Source of the DNA: Clostridium acetobutylicum ATCC 824 | GTDB taxonomy: Bacteria > Bacillota > Clostridia > Clostridiales > Clostridiaceae | Direction of reading: 5' to 3' | Assembly: GCF_000008765.1 (NCBI RefSeq) | Contig: NC_003030.1 | Coordinates: 170,001-234,000 of the forward strand | DNA: 64,000 nt | Shown: piece by piece, positions 55,034 through 63,917 of the stretch | Layout of the letters: every line of letters starts with the position of its first letter | Position numbering within the stretch: position 1 is the stretch's first letter | Translations under genes and position numbers: made by a program | Notes under the pieces: generated by a model | Told to the model about the DNA's origin: nothing | Databases searched by the model: none | Seen by the model: the letters and a program-made list of their open reading frames with translations, nothing else

Positions 55034-55726
55034 ATGGTATTTATTTGGTCACTGATTTTTATAGTAATTTTATCCGTAGTATTTACAACTAATATAAAGA
55101 AAAATTACAAGGGATGGTATGCTTTAGCGAGTTTTATTTCAATATTAGTAAGCATTTATGAGGTAATGAGAATAGTTTCACACCCTAAGCTTAATGGTGT
55201 GATTTTAAGTATTGAACAAGCCTTTATGAAAGGTAATGTAGCTATAGCATTTTTTATTTTAGTTATGTTTGCAGGTGCATTAAGTACAAAACAAGTAATT
55301 GGAAAAAAGTTAATGAGTATAAGAGCTGAACTTGCTATTTTAGGGTCTATATTGATATTACCACATGGAATTATATATTTTGTTAGATTTTTGATTATAA
55401 AACTTCCTAAAATACTCAATGGAAAAGCAAATGCTACTCTCTATTTAATCTACATATCCATTGGAATAATTGCTTTTATAATTATGATTCCATTATTCAT
55501 AACATCTTTTAAGAGTGTAAGAAAAAGGCTTGGAGGCTTTAGATGGAAGAAGCTTCATAGGTGGTCATATGTTTTTTATTGTCTTATATACTTACATATT
55601 ATCTTGGCACTGCTTAATGGTAAGATTAATTTTATAAAGATAATTTTATATACTTTTATTTTTATGGTTTATACTGTAATGAAGTTCATAAAGCATAGAA
55701 ATATTAAACTTAGAAGAAAAAGTTAA
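55034..55726 (+). CDS. ferric-reductase-like transmembrane protein
   Basis: A 230-residue membrane protein with six or seven helices. The paired-histidine pattern expected for haem binding is visible: AELAILGSILILPHGIIYFVRF (about 98-120) and GGFRWKKLHRWSYVFYCLIYLHIILALL (about 172-200), with a helix bundle between. There is no cytosolic flavin domain, as in the MsrQ/YedZ-like ferric_reduct group. ATG 55034 has AAAGGAG 8 bases upstream, within the Fur-box palindrome. Iron control supports a role in iron reduction or electron transfer, but the activity is inferred. Confidence 0.78.
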   Translation: MVFIWSLIFIVILSVVFTTNIKKNYKGWYALASFISILVSIYEVMRIVSHPKLNGVILSIEQAFMKGNVAIAFFILVMFAGALSTKQVIGKKLMSIRAELAILGSILILPHGIIYFVRFLIIKLPKILNGKANATLYLIYISIGIIAFIIMIPLFITSFKSVRKRLGGFRWKKLHRWSYVFYCLIYLHIILALLNGKINFIKIILYTFIFMVYTVMKFIKHRNIKLRRKS

Positions 55727-55783
55727 TCACATTTAAAGTGTATTTTGTTCACTAAATGTGGATAACCCATATATATAAATAAG

Positions 55784-55813
55784 AAGCTGTGGATTAGTCT
55801 ATAGCTTTTTTCT
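55784..55813 (+). terminator. terminator after ferric-reductase-like gene
   Basis: AGAAGCTGTGGA pairs with TCTATAGCTTTTTT-like sequence (imperfect stem AAGCTGTGGA/TCTATAGCTT), followed by TTTTTTCTTTT. It lies about 57 bases after the stop. Confidence 0.65.
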
Positions 55814-55832
55814 TTTAAATACAAAAATAGAT

Positions 55833-55943
55833 ATGATTAAAAGAAACAAAGTTAATAAAGTAGAGATTATAGAAGCAATAGAAATCGGATTGAAGGCTTT
55901 GATTTTAGGAAGTCTATTATTCGTTATACTGATTGTAATGTAA
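55833..55943 (+). CDS. possible 36-residue membrane peptide
   Basis: Frame ATG 55833 to TAA 55943. The first 20 residues alternate charged residues (MIKRNKVNKVEIIEAIEIG) and the rest is hydrophobic (LKALILGSLLFVILIVM), giving a single membrane helix. Purine-rich, gene-like codon use. There is no clear ribosome binding site and a terminator-like hairpin precedes it, so expression is uncertain. It ends 11 bases before the convergent TetR stop. Confidence 0.3.
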   Translation: MIKRNKVNKVEIIEAIEIGLKALILGSLLFVILIVM

Positions 55944-55954
55944 AAACTGTGCTA

Positions 55955-56539
55955 TCACAATTTACAGTGTTCAAAGAACATTTCGCTGCCCAATCTATCT
56001 TGAATTTGTTCAATAATTTTTTTAATATCTGATTCTTTTCCAGAAGTTAAGAACCACTTTAGTGAGGTTAGTACTAAAGAGGAGTAAAGGGTTGAATAGT
56101 AGTCTAATAAAGAGCTGTCTGTACAGTTACTATGAACTATTAAGTATTTCATGAAGTTCTTCTTTAGTAAATTTTCAATATCATCATATAGGTGGAGAGT
56201 GCCTGTTCGAATCTTCCATAAAGCTAGTATGGCTTTTTTTTGGTCATATAAATGCAGATAGGCTTTGTAAATAGTAGAAAAAAGATCATTTCCTTTTTTA
56301 TCACTAAAGCGTTCATTAATAAATAAAGTGGCACTTTTTAAAATTTCATCGACAAGTTGTTCTGCTAATTCATATTTATCTGAGTAGTGGTTATAAAAAG
56401 TTGAACGATTAATTAAGGCCTTATCTAATATATTTTGTATGGTAATTTCGTTGAATTCTTTTTCAAAAAGTAAATCGATAAAGGTATTTTTAATATTGGT
56501 GCGTGTTTTAATTATTCTTAAGTCTATTTTAGATTGCAT
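55955..56539 (-). CDS. TetR-family transcriptional regulator
   Basis: A 194-residue regulator. N-terminal HTH KIDLRIIKTRTNIKNTFIDLLFEKEFNEITIQNILDKALINRSTFYNHYSDKYELAEQLVDEIL (about 4-66) with the recognition helix NRSTFYNHYSDK; the remaining helices form the ligand and dimer domain. GGAG ten bases upstream favours ATG 56539; the frame extends to 56566. It is divergent from the alpha/beta hydrolase gene across about 290 bases and probably regulates it. Confidence 0.88.
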   Translation of the reverse strand: MQSKIDLRIIKTRTNIKNTFIDLLFEKEFNEITIQNILDKALINRSTFYNHYSDKYELAEQLVDEILKSATLFINERFSDKKGNDLFSTIYKAYLHLYDQKKAILALWKIRTGTLHLYDDIENLLKKNFMKYLIVHSNCTDSSLLDYYSTLYSSLVLTSLKWFLTSGKESDIKKIIEQIQDRLGSEMFFEHCKL

Positions 56540-56826
56540 AACTTTTTTTCTCCATTCTATAATCAATTACTTTTAAACAAATAAATTTTAAGTTTCAGTA
56601 TGGTTTATTATTAATCATACATATTAATTTTAACAAAATAAAAGGCAATTATCATTAAAATAATGTATTTTATATTGTTAAACAACAAAAATCATGAGAT
56701 TTGTATATTATCAAATGATTCCTCATACTTTATTGGTTGTTAATTACTCAAAAAAAAAATAAAATAAGAACATACAAACGAGAGCGCCTCTCAATAAATT
56801 AAGAAATAGATAAGGTGATGAATTTT

Positions 56827-57993
56827 ATGAAAAATACAGAAATAAGAAAAAATATATTCCCAGTTGGATTTTATGATGATATACACCCAGATTTTAGTGT
56901 TAATTTTCAGATGAACCGCTGCTATACCATGACAAATGATGATGTTATGCTTAAAGAGATGAGAGAAATAAGTCCAAGCATTCATAATTATGAAGAATTC
57001 ATTGAGAAATTCCTAGAGCTATATAATAAAGCATTAAATGAAGGACATAAATTAAGAGCGGCATATTATCTAAGAACAGCGGAATTTTATATGACGGCAG
57101 ATCATCCTCAAAAGCAAAATTACCGTAAACAGTTTATTTCACTAATGCAAGAGTATTTTAACATCAGTGATGAACAGCCATATAAAGTTCCTTATGAGAA
57201 TGGATTCCTCCCTGCTTATCGTTTTACTTCAGAAGCTCCAAAGGGTACAATTGTAATGTTCGGAGGGTTCGATAGCTACGTAGAAGAAATGTTTAAAATG
57301 GCTTTATTTCTTAAAGAAGCTGGATATGATGTGGTATTTTTCGATGGGCCAGGACAAGGTTCAGCTCTTGAGGATTATAAAATACCAATGACTCATGAAT
57401 GGGAGAAACCTGTAAAATCAATATTGGATTACTTTGAACTTGATGATGTAACGTTATTAGGAATATCTTTAGGTGGTTATTTAACAGTAAGAGCTGCTGC
57501 ATTTGAAAAACGAGTGCACCGTGTTATTGCAGATGATATTCTTTCAAATTTTTACGAAGTAGTACTAAATACACTTCCTTCACAATTAAAAGAAAAAGTA
57601 AATTCTCTTATGTCTGATGGAAATGAGCAAGAAGTGAATATTTTATTTAAAGACTTAATGAAGAAAAGTCTTATGGTAGAATGGGCAATAAATCAGGGTA
57701 TGCATATTACAGGAAGTAAGACACCGTATGAATTCTTGAATAAAATTTTGCTTTACAATACATCTAAAATATCAGAAAAACTAGAGCAGGATGTTCTTCT
57801 TATGGCAGCACAAGAAGATCATTATATCCCACTAAATCAATTTTTCGACCAAAGTAAATCTCTTATAAATGTGCGATCTTTAACAACTCGTATGTTCACT
57901 AGAAAAGAGACTGCTCAAAATCATTGCCAATCAGGAAACTTAGGACTTGCTTTTGAGGTTATAGCAAATTGGATAGAACAAATACAAAAGTAA
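56827..57993 (+). CDS. alpha/beta hydrolase (FrsA/DUF1100-like esterase)
   Basis: A 388-residue enzyme. A helical N-terminal region (about 1-125) precedes the hydrolase core: KGTIVMFGGFDSYVEEM oxyanion segment (about 140-156), nucleophile Ser in LLGISLGGYLTVRAA (G-x-S-x-G, about 218-230), acid in MAAQEDHYIP (about 340) and His in AQNHCQSGN (about 370). AAGGTGATG before ATG 56827; earlier ATG/GTG codons overlap the site. It is divergent from TetR. Substrate unknown. Confidence 0.85.
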   Translation: MKNTEIRKNIFPVGFYDDIHPDFSVNFQMNRCYTMTNDDVMLKEMREISPSIHNYEEFIEKFLELYNKALNEGHKLRAAYYLRTAEFYMTADHPQKQNYRKQFISLMQEYFNISDEQPYKVPYENGFLPAYRFTSEAPKGTIVMFGGFDSYVEEMFKMALFLKEAGYDVVFFDGPGQGSALEDYKIPMTHEWEKPVKSILDYFELDDVTLLGISLGGYLTVRAAAFEKRVHRVIADDILSNFYEVVLNTLPSQLKEKVNSLMSDGNEQEVNILFKDLMKKSLMVEWAINQGMHITGSKTPYEFLNKILLYNTSKISEKLEQDVLLMAAQEDHYIPLNQFFDQSKSLINVRSLTTRMFTRKETAQNHCQSGNLGLAFEVIANWIEQIQK

Positions 57994-58032
57994 AATGTGC
58001 TGGTATTGCATTGAAATAATTAAGCATTGTAT

Positions 58033-58086
58033 AATCCCAATTCGGACATAAGATCACCAAAGTGATATTATGTCCGAATTGGGATT
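58033..58086 (+). promoter_or_regulatory. near-perfect 54-base hairpin abutting the flavodoxin start codon
   Basis: AATCCCAATTCGGACATAA (58033-58051) pairs exactly with TTATGTCCGAATTGGGATT (58068-58086). After one G/A mismatch the stem continues with ATCAC/GTGAT closing a CAAA loop: 24 pairs in all. It ends 3 bases before ATG 58090, where the ribosome binding site should be. It may terminate the upstream hydrolase transcript, yet there is no T-run. Confidence 0.75.
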
Positions 58087-58089
58087 AAG

Positions 58090-58542
58090 ATGAAAAGTAT
58101 TGTAATTTACGAGTCAGTTCATCATGGTAATACGGAGAAGGTAGCAAAGGCAATGGTAGAAGAATTAAATGCGGAATGTATAAGAGCGCAAGATTTAAAC
58201 CTTGAAAAGCTTAAAGATTATGATTTAATAGGATTTGGATCTGGAATATTCTATAATAAGTTTCATAAAAATATCTTAAAATTAGTAGGAAATATAGGAA
58301 AAGTTAATGGTAAAAAAGCAGTTGTGTTCTCAACTAGTGGTCAGGGAAGAGAGAGTAGCAACAAATCTTTAAGAAAGCAGCTTGAGGAAAAAGGATTTAA
58401 GGTAATAGGAAGTTTTGCGTGTAAGGGATTTGACACATTTGGACCACTTAAGCTTTTAGGAGGAATAGGTAAGGGAAGACCAGACCAAAAGGATATAGAA
58501 GAAGCTAAAAAGTTTGTACTAGGCTTGGAAAAAAATTTATAA
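58090..58542 (+). CDS. flavodoxin-family protein
   Basis: A 150-residue FMN protein: MKSIVIYESVHHGNTEKVAKAM is the phosphate-binding loop, IGFGSGIFYNKFHKNILKLV (about 50-69) and VFSTSGQGRESSNKSLRKQLEEKGFKVIGSFACKGFDTFGPLK (about 80-122) complete the flavin site. It resembles the flavodoxin/menaquinone-dependent protoporphyrinogen oxidase-like group. The start is fixed by the canonical N terminus, although no free ribosome binding site exists: the upstream 54 bases fold into a hairpin. Confidence 0.88.
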   Translation: MKSIVIYESVHHGNTEKVAKAMVEELNAECIRAQDLNLEKLKDYDLIGFGSGIFYNKFHKNILKLVGNIGKVNGKKAVVFSTSGQGRESSNKSLRKQLEEKGFKVIGSFACKGFDTFGPLKLLGGIGKGRPDQKDIEEAKKFVLGLEKNL

Positions 58543-58647
58543 AATTTATTAAGAGGTATCGTATAAATTAACATAAAGTAACCACATTGTTGTAACTCAA
58601 TTGTCACAATAGTAAGTTATTATATAAAAAGAGCAGAGCAAATTAAT

Positions 58648-58699
58648 ATAATGTACAATCAGTCAGTTTGATCCCCCTTACTAACTGATTGTACATTAT
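58648..58699. terminator. bidirectional hairpin between flavodoxin and sortase genes
   Basis: ATAATGTACAATCAGT (58648-58663) and ACTGATTGTACATTAT (58684-58699), perfect 16-base arms with a 20-base loop containing CCCCC. It lies between convergent genes; T-runs on both sides are short. Confidence 0.65.
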
Positions 58700-58730
58700 T
58701 TAACGTATATATAAATTTAGAAATACCTCT

Positions 58731-59315
58731 TTAAATTCTTTTAGCTTTTATAATAAGTCTATGAGTAGCTATTCTTATAGGAGTACAGGTAACTAAGGTC
58801 ATAGTTGGATCTTTAGTCTGATCCAGTACATGAACTTCACTAGGAAGAACTACCTTAGTACTGTAAACCTTGTACTTAAAAGTGCCATTCACAGTTTCTA
58901 CATCAATTTCATCACCGGAGCCTATTTCACCTAATCTGTTAAAGTACTCACCAAAAGTATAACTTCTGTGACCAGCAAGGCAAAAATTGCCGTTCTGTCC
59001 AGGCATAGAGGTATTCCTGAAGTGTCCTACTGCATATTTCAGTGTTTTAAGGTCAGTGCCTTCTCCTATCGCAACCTTTAAGTCTATTTTAGGAATTTTT
59101 AAAATGCCAATAGTGCCATCTTTTATTGTATCTTTAATTTCTGCTGCTTTTACTTTCTTATTATTTGAGTGTTTTATATTTTTTATTTTCTTTTCATAAG
59201 CATTTATCATGCTATTCTGTTTATGGTATGTCCAATATTTTGCACCTAGGGTAAAGCCTATTAATATAACTCCTGATGATATAAGTGTAGCTGCTATAAT
59301 GTTTAACTTTTTCAC
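58731..59315 (-). CDS. sortase, probably class D
   Basis: A 194-residue membrane-anchored transpeptidase that joins LPxTG proteins to the wall. One N-terminal membrane helix (IIAATLISSGVILIGFTLGA), then a sortase domain (about 65-194): catalytic His in FCLAGHRSYTFGEYF, Cys in MTLVTCTP, Arg in THRLIIKAKR. AAAGGAGGAA nine bases upstream selects GTG 59315; the frame continues to an ATG at 59354 that would place the ribosome binding site inside the gene. It lies downstream of an LPKTG substrate gene on the same strand. Confidence 0.9.
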   Translation of the reverse strand: MKKLNIIAATLISSGVILIGFTLGAKYWTYHKQNSMINAYEKKIKNIKHSNNKKVKAAEIKDTIKDGTIGILKIPKIDLKVAIGEGTDLKTLKYAVGHFRNTSMPGQNGNFCLAGHRSYTFGEYFNRLGEIGSGDEIDVETVNGTFKYKVYSTKVVLPSEVHVLDQTKDPTMTLVTCTPIRIATHRLIIKAKRI

Positions 59316-59373
59316 TGAAAAATTCCTCCTTTTGGTAACATGAAGTGATTTCATATATGTATAAAGTAATATA

Positions 59374-59416
59374 GGAAAACTAACTCAACTGATATGAATA
59401 AGTTGAATTAGTTTCC
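59374..59416 (-). promoter_or_regulatory. intercistronic hairpin between LPKTG phosphatase and sortase
   Basis: GGAAACTAATTCAACT pairs with AGTTGAGTTAGTTTTCC (two wobble or mismatch positions) around a 10-base loop on the minus strand. Followed by TATATTAC rather than a T-run, so partial termination or RNA stabilisation is more likely than a full stop. Confidence 0.55.
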
Positions 59417-59451
59417 CTGAAATTATAGTTAGGGTAAACTTAGCCGTAATT

Positions 59452-61401
59452 TTATTTAGTAGGACTTGATTTCTTTTTGTTTACGAATATTAAAATGGCA
59501 CCTGAAGCAAGACAAATTAGGGCAATCGATAAAAGCATAGTAGCATCAAAAAATTCTCCTGTTTTAGGAAGCGAGCTTAAAGTTTGATTTGAAGATGTAC
59601 TATTGCTGCTATTTGGAGTCGAGCTATTTGTATTATTAGTATTAGTGTCAGCTGGTGCCTTTAATTTAGCTAAAGCTGTTTCTGCATCAGTTAATTTTGA
59701 GTAATTTGTAACTAATGCTTTTTGAGGATCAGTTAGTGCATTGTAGGCAGCTCTTGCTGTAGTAATAGCTCCTTCATCATTTAAGGTTACATTATTTGGT
59801 ATAGTGTTTATTTTTGATATTACATCATTTGCAGCTTGACTATTTGCAGCAGAAGCTTTTAAAGCTTGAATTTTATTTATGTCTTGAGTTAATTTATCAG
59901 CATTTGAAACTAACTGCTTTTGATCCGGCGTTAAAGAGTTGTAAGCATTTAATGCATTTTGTACATTAGCGTCATCGTTTAAGCTTATTGAAGTAGGGTC
60001 AGGTAAATTATTAATTGAGTTTATAACGCTTTGTGTATCAGGAGCCGGTGCAGAGGACTTAACCAAAGTATAGCTATCTGTTTGTGTCATAGTATCTGTT
60101 CTATAAGTATCTATTTTAAAGCTGTTACTTGTTACACTTACACGTGAAACTGTAGGCTCATGAAGCTGCTCTTTTTTAGCTTCATAATAATTATTTTGGT
60201 TAGGTTCTTTCATTTCGTAGTATTTACTTCCACTTGCAGAATTTGCAGTTATATATAAAGTTCCTTTTGGATTTATAATTCTTCCATCCTTATCAACTGT
60301 TTGGTCCTTAAGTGCTTGACCACCTTTCATTTGATAAGATCTTGTATAGCAGTGATCGTGACCATCTAAAACTACATCAATTCCGAATTCGTCAAAGATT
60401 GGAGGTAAATCACTTCTTCTTTGTATAATATCTGTATCAGTTTCATGATCAGCAGAGCTGTAAACTGAGTGATGTAGTACGGCAACCTTCCAAGTAACGT
60501 TTGGATTTTTGCTGATAGCATCTTTTATAAAAGCCTCATGTTCAGCTTCGTTCATGTCATTACTATTTAACATAAGATATAAAGTATTTCCGTATGTAAA
60601 ATAGTAATCTGTTCCCGTAGTTGGAGCACTGCTAAAAGCACCATACGTATTTGATAAATTAGGAGCATTAAAATGAGTGTTATGACCAACTCCATAAGTT
60701 TCGTGGTTACCAGCAATTGAAGCAACAGGAAGACTTTTAAACTCATCTGGAGCGAAGTACTGGCTGTATTCTGTTTCATTACTTTGTCCATTAAGCTCTT
60801 TACCATTGTTAACCTGATCACCTAAAGAAATTAAAAAACTAGTATCTGAGAAAGTACCAGTCATTTTATCTAGTGATGATTTCCAACCAGCTCCATCGCT
60901 TGCTATATCACCACTCGCTCCAATCTGAGGGTCACCAGCAAATAAGAAACTATATTGGCTTGTATCATGTGTAGTAAAGGTATAAGTAGAACTCCAGTTT
61001 GATCCATCACCGAGGCGATATACATACTGGCTAGATGGCTTTAACCCACTGACTGAAACTTTATTAGATGTAAAGTTTAGATTTCCCTGTGATGTTTTTC
61101 CTGTAAAAGTAGAGCACTTATTTGCAGGGAAATCACTGTCATTAGCATCTGATTTAAGTGCTACCTCAACTGTAGGGGTTGCGTTACTGTTATTAGAGTA
61201 CCAATTAAAATTTAATTCACTGGGATCACTACCTGGAGATAAGACTATATCGCTAAAATCTCCTGAGCCACTACTACCTGCTAGTGATATTGCAGCATTG
61301 TTATTAGAATTAGCAAATGTACTAATGCCTAAAGCAGTAGCTGATGACATTATAACAGTTACACCTACAGCTATAGCAATTAATTTTTTTCGGCTTTTCA
61401 A
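59452..61401 (-). CDS. cell-wall-anchored metallophosphoesterase (purple acid phosphatase type)
   Basis: About 650 residues. Signal peptide (KSRKKLIAIAVGVTVIMSSA ... TFA), then a fibronectin-like phosphatase N domain (about 45-145). The metallophosphatase core runs FAGDPQIG, SLGDQVNNG, GNHETYG, VLHHSVYS and DGHDHCYTRS (about 155-360). Two similar repeats of about 65 residues follow (INNLPDPTSISLNDDANVQN and INTIPNNVTLNDEGAITTAR), then a Thr/Asn/Ser-rich spacer and the sorting signal LPKTGE, membrane helix and KKK tail. It is the obvious substrate of the neighbouring sortase. AGAGGAAGG is well placed for TTG 61401; ATG 61410 touches the site. Confidence 0.88.
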   Translation of the reverse strand: MKSRKKLIAIAVGVTVIMSSATALGISTFANSNNNAAISLAGSSGSGDFSDIVLSPGSDPSELNFNWYSNNSNATPTVEVALKSDANDSDFPANKCSTFTGKTSQGNLNFTSNKVSVSGLKPSSQYVYRLGDGSNWSSTYTFTTHDTSQYSFLFAGDPQIGASGDIASDGAGWKSSLDKMTGTFSDTSFLISLGDQVNNGKELNGQSNETEYSQYFAPDEFKSLPVASIAGNHETYGVGHNTHFNAPNLSNTYGAFSSAPTTGTDYYFTYGNTLYLMLNSNDMNEAEHEAFIKDAISKNPNVTWKVAVLHHSVYSSADHETDTDIIQRRSDLPPIFDEFGIDVVLDGHDHCYTRSYQMKGGQALKDQTVDKDGRIINPKGTLYITANSASGSKYYEMKEPNQNNYYEAKKEQLHEPTVSRVSVTSNSFKIDTYRTDTMTQTDSYTLVKSSAPAPDTQSVINSINNLPDPTSISLNDDANVQNALNAYNSLTPDQKQLVSNADKLTQDINKIQALKASAANSQAANDVISKINTIPNNVTLNDEGAITTARAAYNALTDPQKALVTNYSKLTDAETALAKLKAPADTNTNNTNSSTPNSSNSTSSNQTLSSLPKTGEFFDATMLLSIALICLASGAILIFVNKKKSSPTK

Positions 61402-61610
61402 TGATATCATCCTTCCTCTATATTACTTTAAATAATGCTTTTACCATATCAATGCTAGCATTTTTTCATTTGAATTACCTACACATCTGTGTAAATTTTT
61501 GTAAAAAATACATAACATAGAATTAACTTACTTTTTACACTCAATTAACTGTTTTTGTAAGTAAACGTTCTATAATAGGGTATAGAATTACATTGAATTG
61601 GAGGATAAGC

Positions 61611-62804
61611 ATGAATAGTAGATTTAAAGGAATAAGAATAATCATTTTTAGTGCAATAGCAATATTTTTTTTGGCTTTTTTGTACATATTTAATATAACA
61701 CATCCAGTTAAATTCAGCTATGAGAATGGAAAATCAAATGTTAAATATGAAAGAGCTAGGGTTTTAGAGGTTACTAATAACAATTTAAGAAAAAGTATAA
61801 ATTTAACCAATATATATTTTGGGAGTCAAAAGGTTAAAGTTAAGGTGCTTACAGGTGAACATAAGGGGGATATCAAGGTGGTTCAAAATTATCTTACGGA
61901 TATACATAATGTGTTCACTAGGAAGGGAATGGTAATTGTAATAGAAATAGATACTGTAAATCAAAGTAAGTATACTGCAATTGTATATAACTACTATAGA
62001 GCACCAGTGGAATACGCATTTATATTTATATTTTTTGCAGCGTTATGTTTTATAGGAGGAAAGAATGGATTTAAATCGATAATAGGAATAGTGTCTACAT
62101 TGATATGTATAATATTCCTATTTGTTCCTATGATCTACAACGGGTATTCTCCTATATTAGCATGCCTTTTAATAGTAGTCTTAACAACCTGTACTACTTT
62201 GTTTTTACTTGATGGTATTAGTGCCAAAACAATATCCGCTGCATTTGGAACAATTTTAGGAGTGGTTATTTCAATTATTGTAGGAATTATTTTTGGAGGA
62301 TTAAGTCATCTTTCAGGTTTAAATATGGAGAATGCAGAAACTTTAAGCTTGATTTCTACCAAAACAGATATGAAAGTTCAAGGCTTATTGCTAACTTGTG
62401 TAATTATAGCATCTTTAGGAGCACTTCTAGATTTAAGTGTATCCATAGCATCTTCAATACAAGAAGTGTATCAGTCAAACAAAAAGCTTACCGTAAAACA
62501 ACTTTTTAAATCTGGGATGAATATAGGAAAAGATTTAATGGGGACTATGGCAAATACTCTTATTCTTGCGTTTACAGGATCTTCTCTTAATGTTCTGGTA
62601 GTTATATATGCCTATAATATTAGCTTTACTCAAATGATAAATATGGACATAATTAGTGTAGAGATAATCGAAGGAGTTGCCGGAAGTTTAGCGGTAGTTT
62701 TAACTGTACCAATTACCGCATTTATATGTTCCAAAATAATACCATTTGTAGATATGAAGCTTCTAGAGAAAAATGAAAAGAGTATTAACAAGTCTGCCGT
62801 TTAG
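61611..62804 (+). CDS. YibE/F-family membrane protein
   Basis: A 397-residue membrane protein. One N-terminal helix (IIIFSAIAIFFLAFLYIF), an extracytoplasmic domain of about 110 residues (YENGKSNVKYERARVLEV ... TGEHKGDIKVVQNYL), then about seven helices. GALLDLSVSIASSIQEVYQSN and GKDLMGTMANTLILAFTGSSLNVL are the conserved YibE/F segments. The function of the family is unknown. TTGGAGGATAAGC selects ATG 61611; the frame extends to 61593. Monocistronic; about 200 bases follow with no clear gene. Confidence 0.85.
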   Translation: MNSRFKGIRIIIFSAIAIFFLAFLYIFNITHPVKFSYENGKSNVKYERARVLEVTNNNLRKSINLTNIYFGSQKVKVKVLTGEHKGDIKVVQNYLTDIHNVFTRKGMVIVIEIDTVNQSKYTAIVYNYYRAPVEYAFIFIFFAALCFIGGKNGFKSIIGIVSTLICIIFLFVPMIYNGYSPILACLLIVVLTTCTTLFLLDGISAKTISAAFGTILGVVISIIVGIIFGGLSHLSGLNMENAETLSLISTKTDMKVQGLLLTCVIIASLGALLDLSVSIASSIQEVYQSNKKLTVKQLFKSGMNIGKDLMGTMANTLILAFTGSSLNVLVVIYAYNISFTQMINMDIISVEIIEGVAGSLAVVLTVPITAFICSKIIPFVDMKLLEKNEKSINKSAV

Positions 62805-63011
62805 TAATACAATGAAAGAGCAATAAATGGTTGATGAGTTTTTTTAAAAGTCTTACTAAAAGAGCTTATAGTATATCAAAAATAATAATATTATGGTTTA
62901 TAAAACATATTTTAATTACATTTACTGTAAATGGTATGTAAAAAATATAGCATATTTGATATAATGAATTGAAGAAATTATTTCTATATTGAAGAAAAGG
63001 AAAGTGGTAAA

Positions 63012-63686
63012 ATGAAAAGAAAATTTATTTTAGGAATAATAGCAGTTGCAGTTATTGCTGTGGGTGGATATATGTATACAAACTCTCAAAAGTCAAGTAA
63101 GGGTGTTGAGAAGAAGGTGACTTCAGTAAAAGAGAGTCAACCTAAAAAAGCAACTGTAGAAAATAAAAGCAGTAACAGCAGTGCTAATCAAAATACAAAT
63201 AATAATGTAAATAACAATAATGCTGAAACAGCTTCAAATAAAAATTCTCAGCAAAACGCTAATCAGAGTTCAGCAAATGTAAAGCATGAAAAAAGTCAAG
63301 AAGAGATATATATGGGAACTTGGACTATAAAGAAGGTAATAACTTATGGTGCAGCAGGAACATATGGTCAAGACGATATAAATAAAATAATAGGAAAAAA
63401 ATTGATGTTTTCCGGAGACAGTGCAACTTGCTTTGGTGATGATTTGAGTTATTTGAATAAAACTATTAAAACACCTACGTACCAGAAAACAAGTATGACT
63501 AAAAATGATTTTGAAGCAGGATATAAAAAAGTTACTTTTGAAAAATTAGGCTTAAGTGGTGCAACAGTTACTCAGGTTGAAGCTAAGGATTCAAATGGTA
63601 ATACAGGATGTACATTTTTTATTAAAGATGATAGAACTATGATTTTGTATGGTGGCGGAGTTTTCTTTGAAATGGATAAGCAATAA
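63012..63686 (+). CDS. secreted or membrane-anchored protein with Asn/Ser/Gln-rich linker
   Basis: A 224-residue protein. N-terminal signal-anchor MKRKFILGIIAVAVIAVGGY, then a low-complexity linker (about 28-92) of Asn, Ser, Gln and Lys, then a compact C-terminal domain (about 95-224) beginning YMGTWTIKKVITYGAAGTYG and ending YGGGVFFEMDK. The G-T-W opening and beta-rich pattern resemble lipocalin-like domains; I do not recognise a specific family. The domain has two cysteines (ATCFG, TGCTF). GGAAAGTGGTAAA precedes ATG 63012. Single gene. Confidence 0.75.
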   Translation: MKRKFILGIIAVAVIAVGGYMYTNSQKSSKGVEKKVTSVKESQPKKATVENKSSNSSANQNTNNNVNNNNAETASNKNSQQNANQSSANVKHEKSQEEIYMGTWTIKKVITYGAAGTYGQDDINKIIGKKLMFSGDSATCFGDDLSYLNKTIKTPTYQKTSMTKNDFEAGYKKVTFEKLGLSGATVTQVEAKDSNGNTGCTFFIKDDRTMILYGGGVFFEMDKQ

Positions 63687-63699
63687 AAAATTAATAGTT

Positions 63700-63733
63700 A
63701 AGGGTATGCTGTAATTAAAGCATACCCTTTTGT
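63700..63733 (+). terminator. terminator
   Basis: AAGGGTATGCT pairs with AGCATACCCTT (loop GTAATTAA), followed by TTGTTATG. It lies 13 bases after the preceding stop codon. Confidence 0.85.
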
Positions 63734-63833
63734 TATGATATAAGAAATTATAATAAATATTAAAAGTGAAAGCAAAGATTCCTATTATTTATAAAAATAA
63801 TTTAACACAATTAAAAATATTATTAAAATCAAG

Positions 63834-63862
63834 TTGACCTCTGTTCACAAAACTGTTACAAT
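63834..63862 (+). promoter_or_regulatory. promoter of the terminal lipoprotein gene
   Basis: TTGACC (63834-63839) and TACAAT (63857-63862) with a 17-base spacer, about 55 bases upstream of ATG 63918. Confidence 0.65.
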
Positions 63863-63917
63863 ATAGAAGGTTTTTATTAAAAAATGTAAACCAATGAGGA
63901 AAAAATGGAGGGTAATT

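Noticed and set aside
62834-62941. 35-codon frame (MSFFKSLTKRAYSISKII...) downstream of the YibE/F gene
   Set aside because: Plausible as a membrane peptide, but it has no convincing ribosome binding site and no context; not supported enough to annotate.
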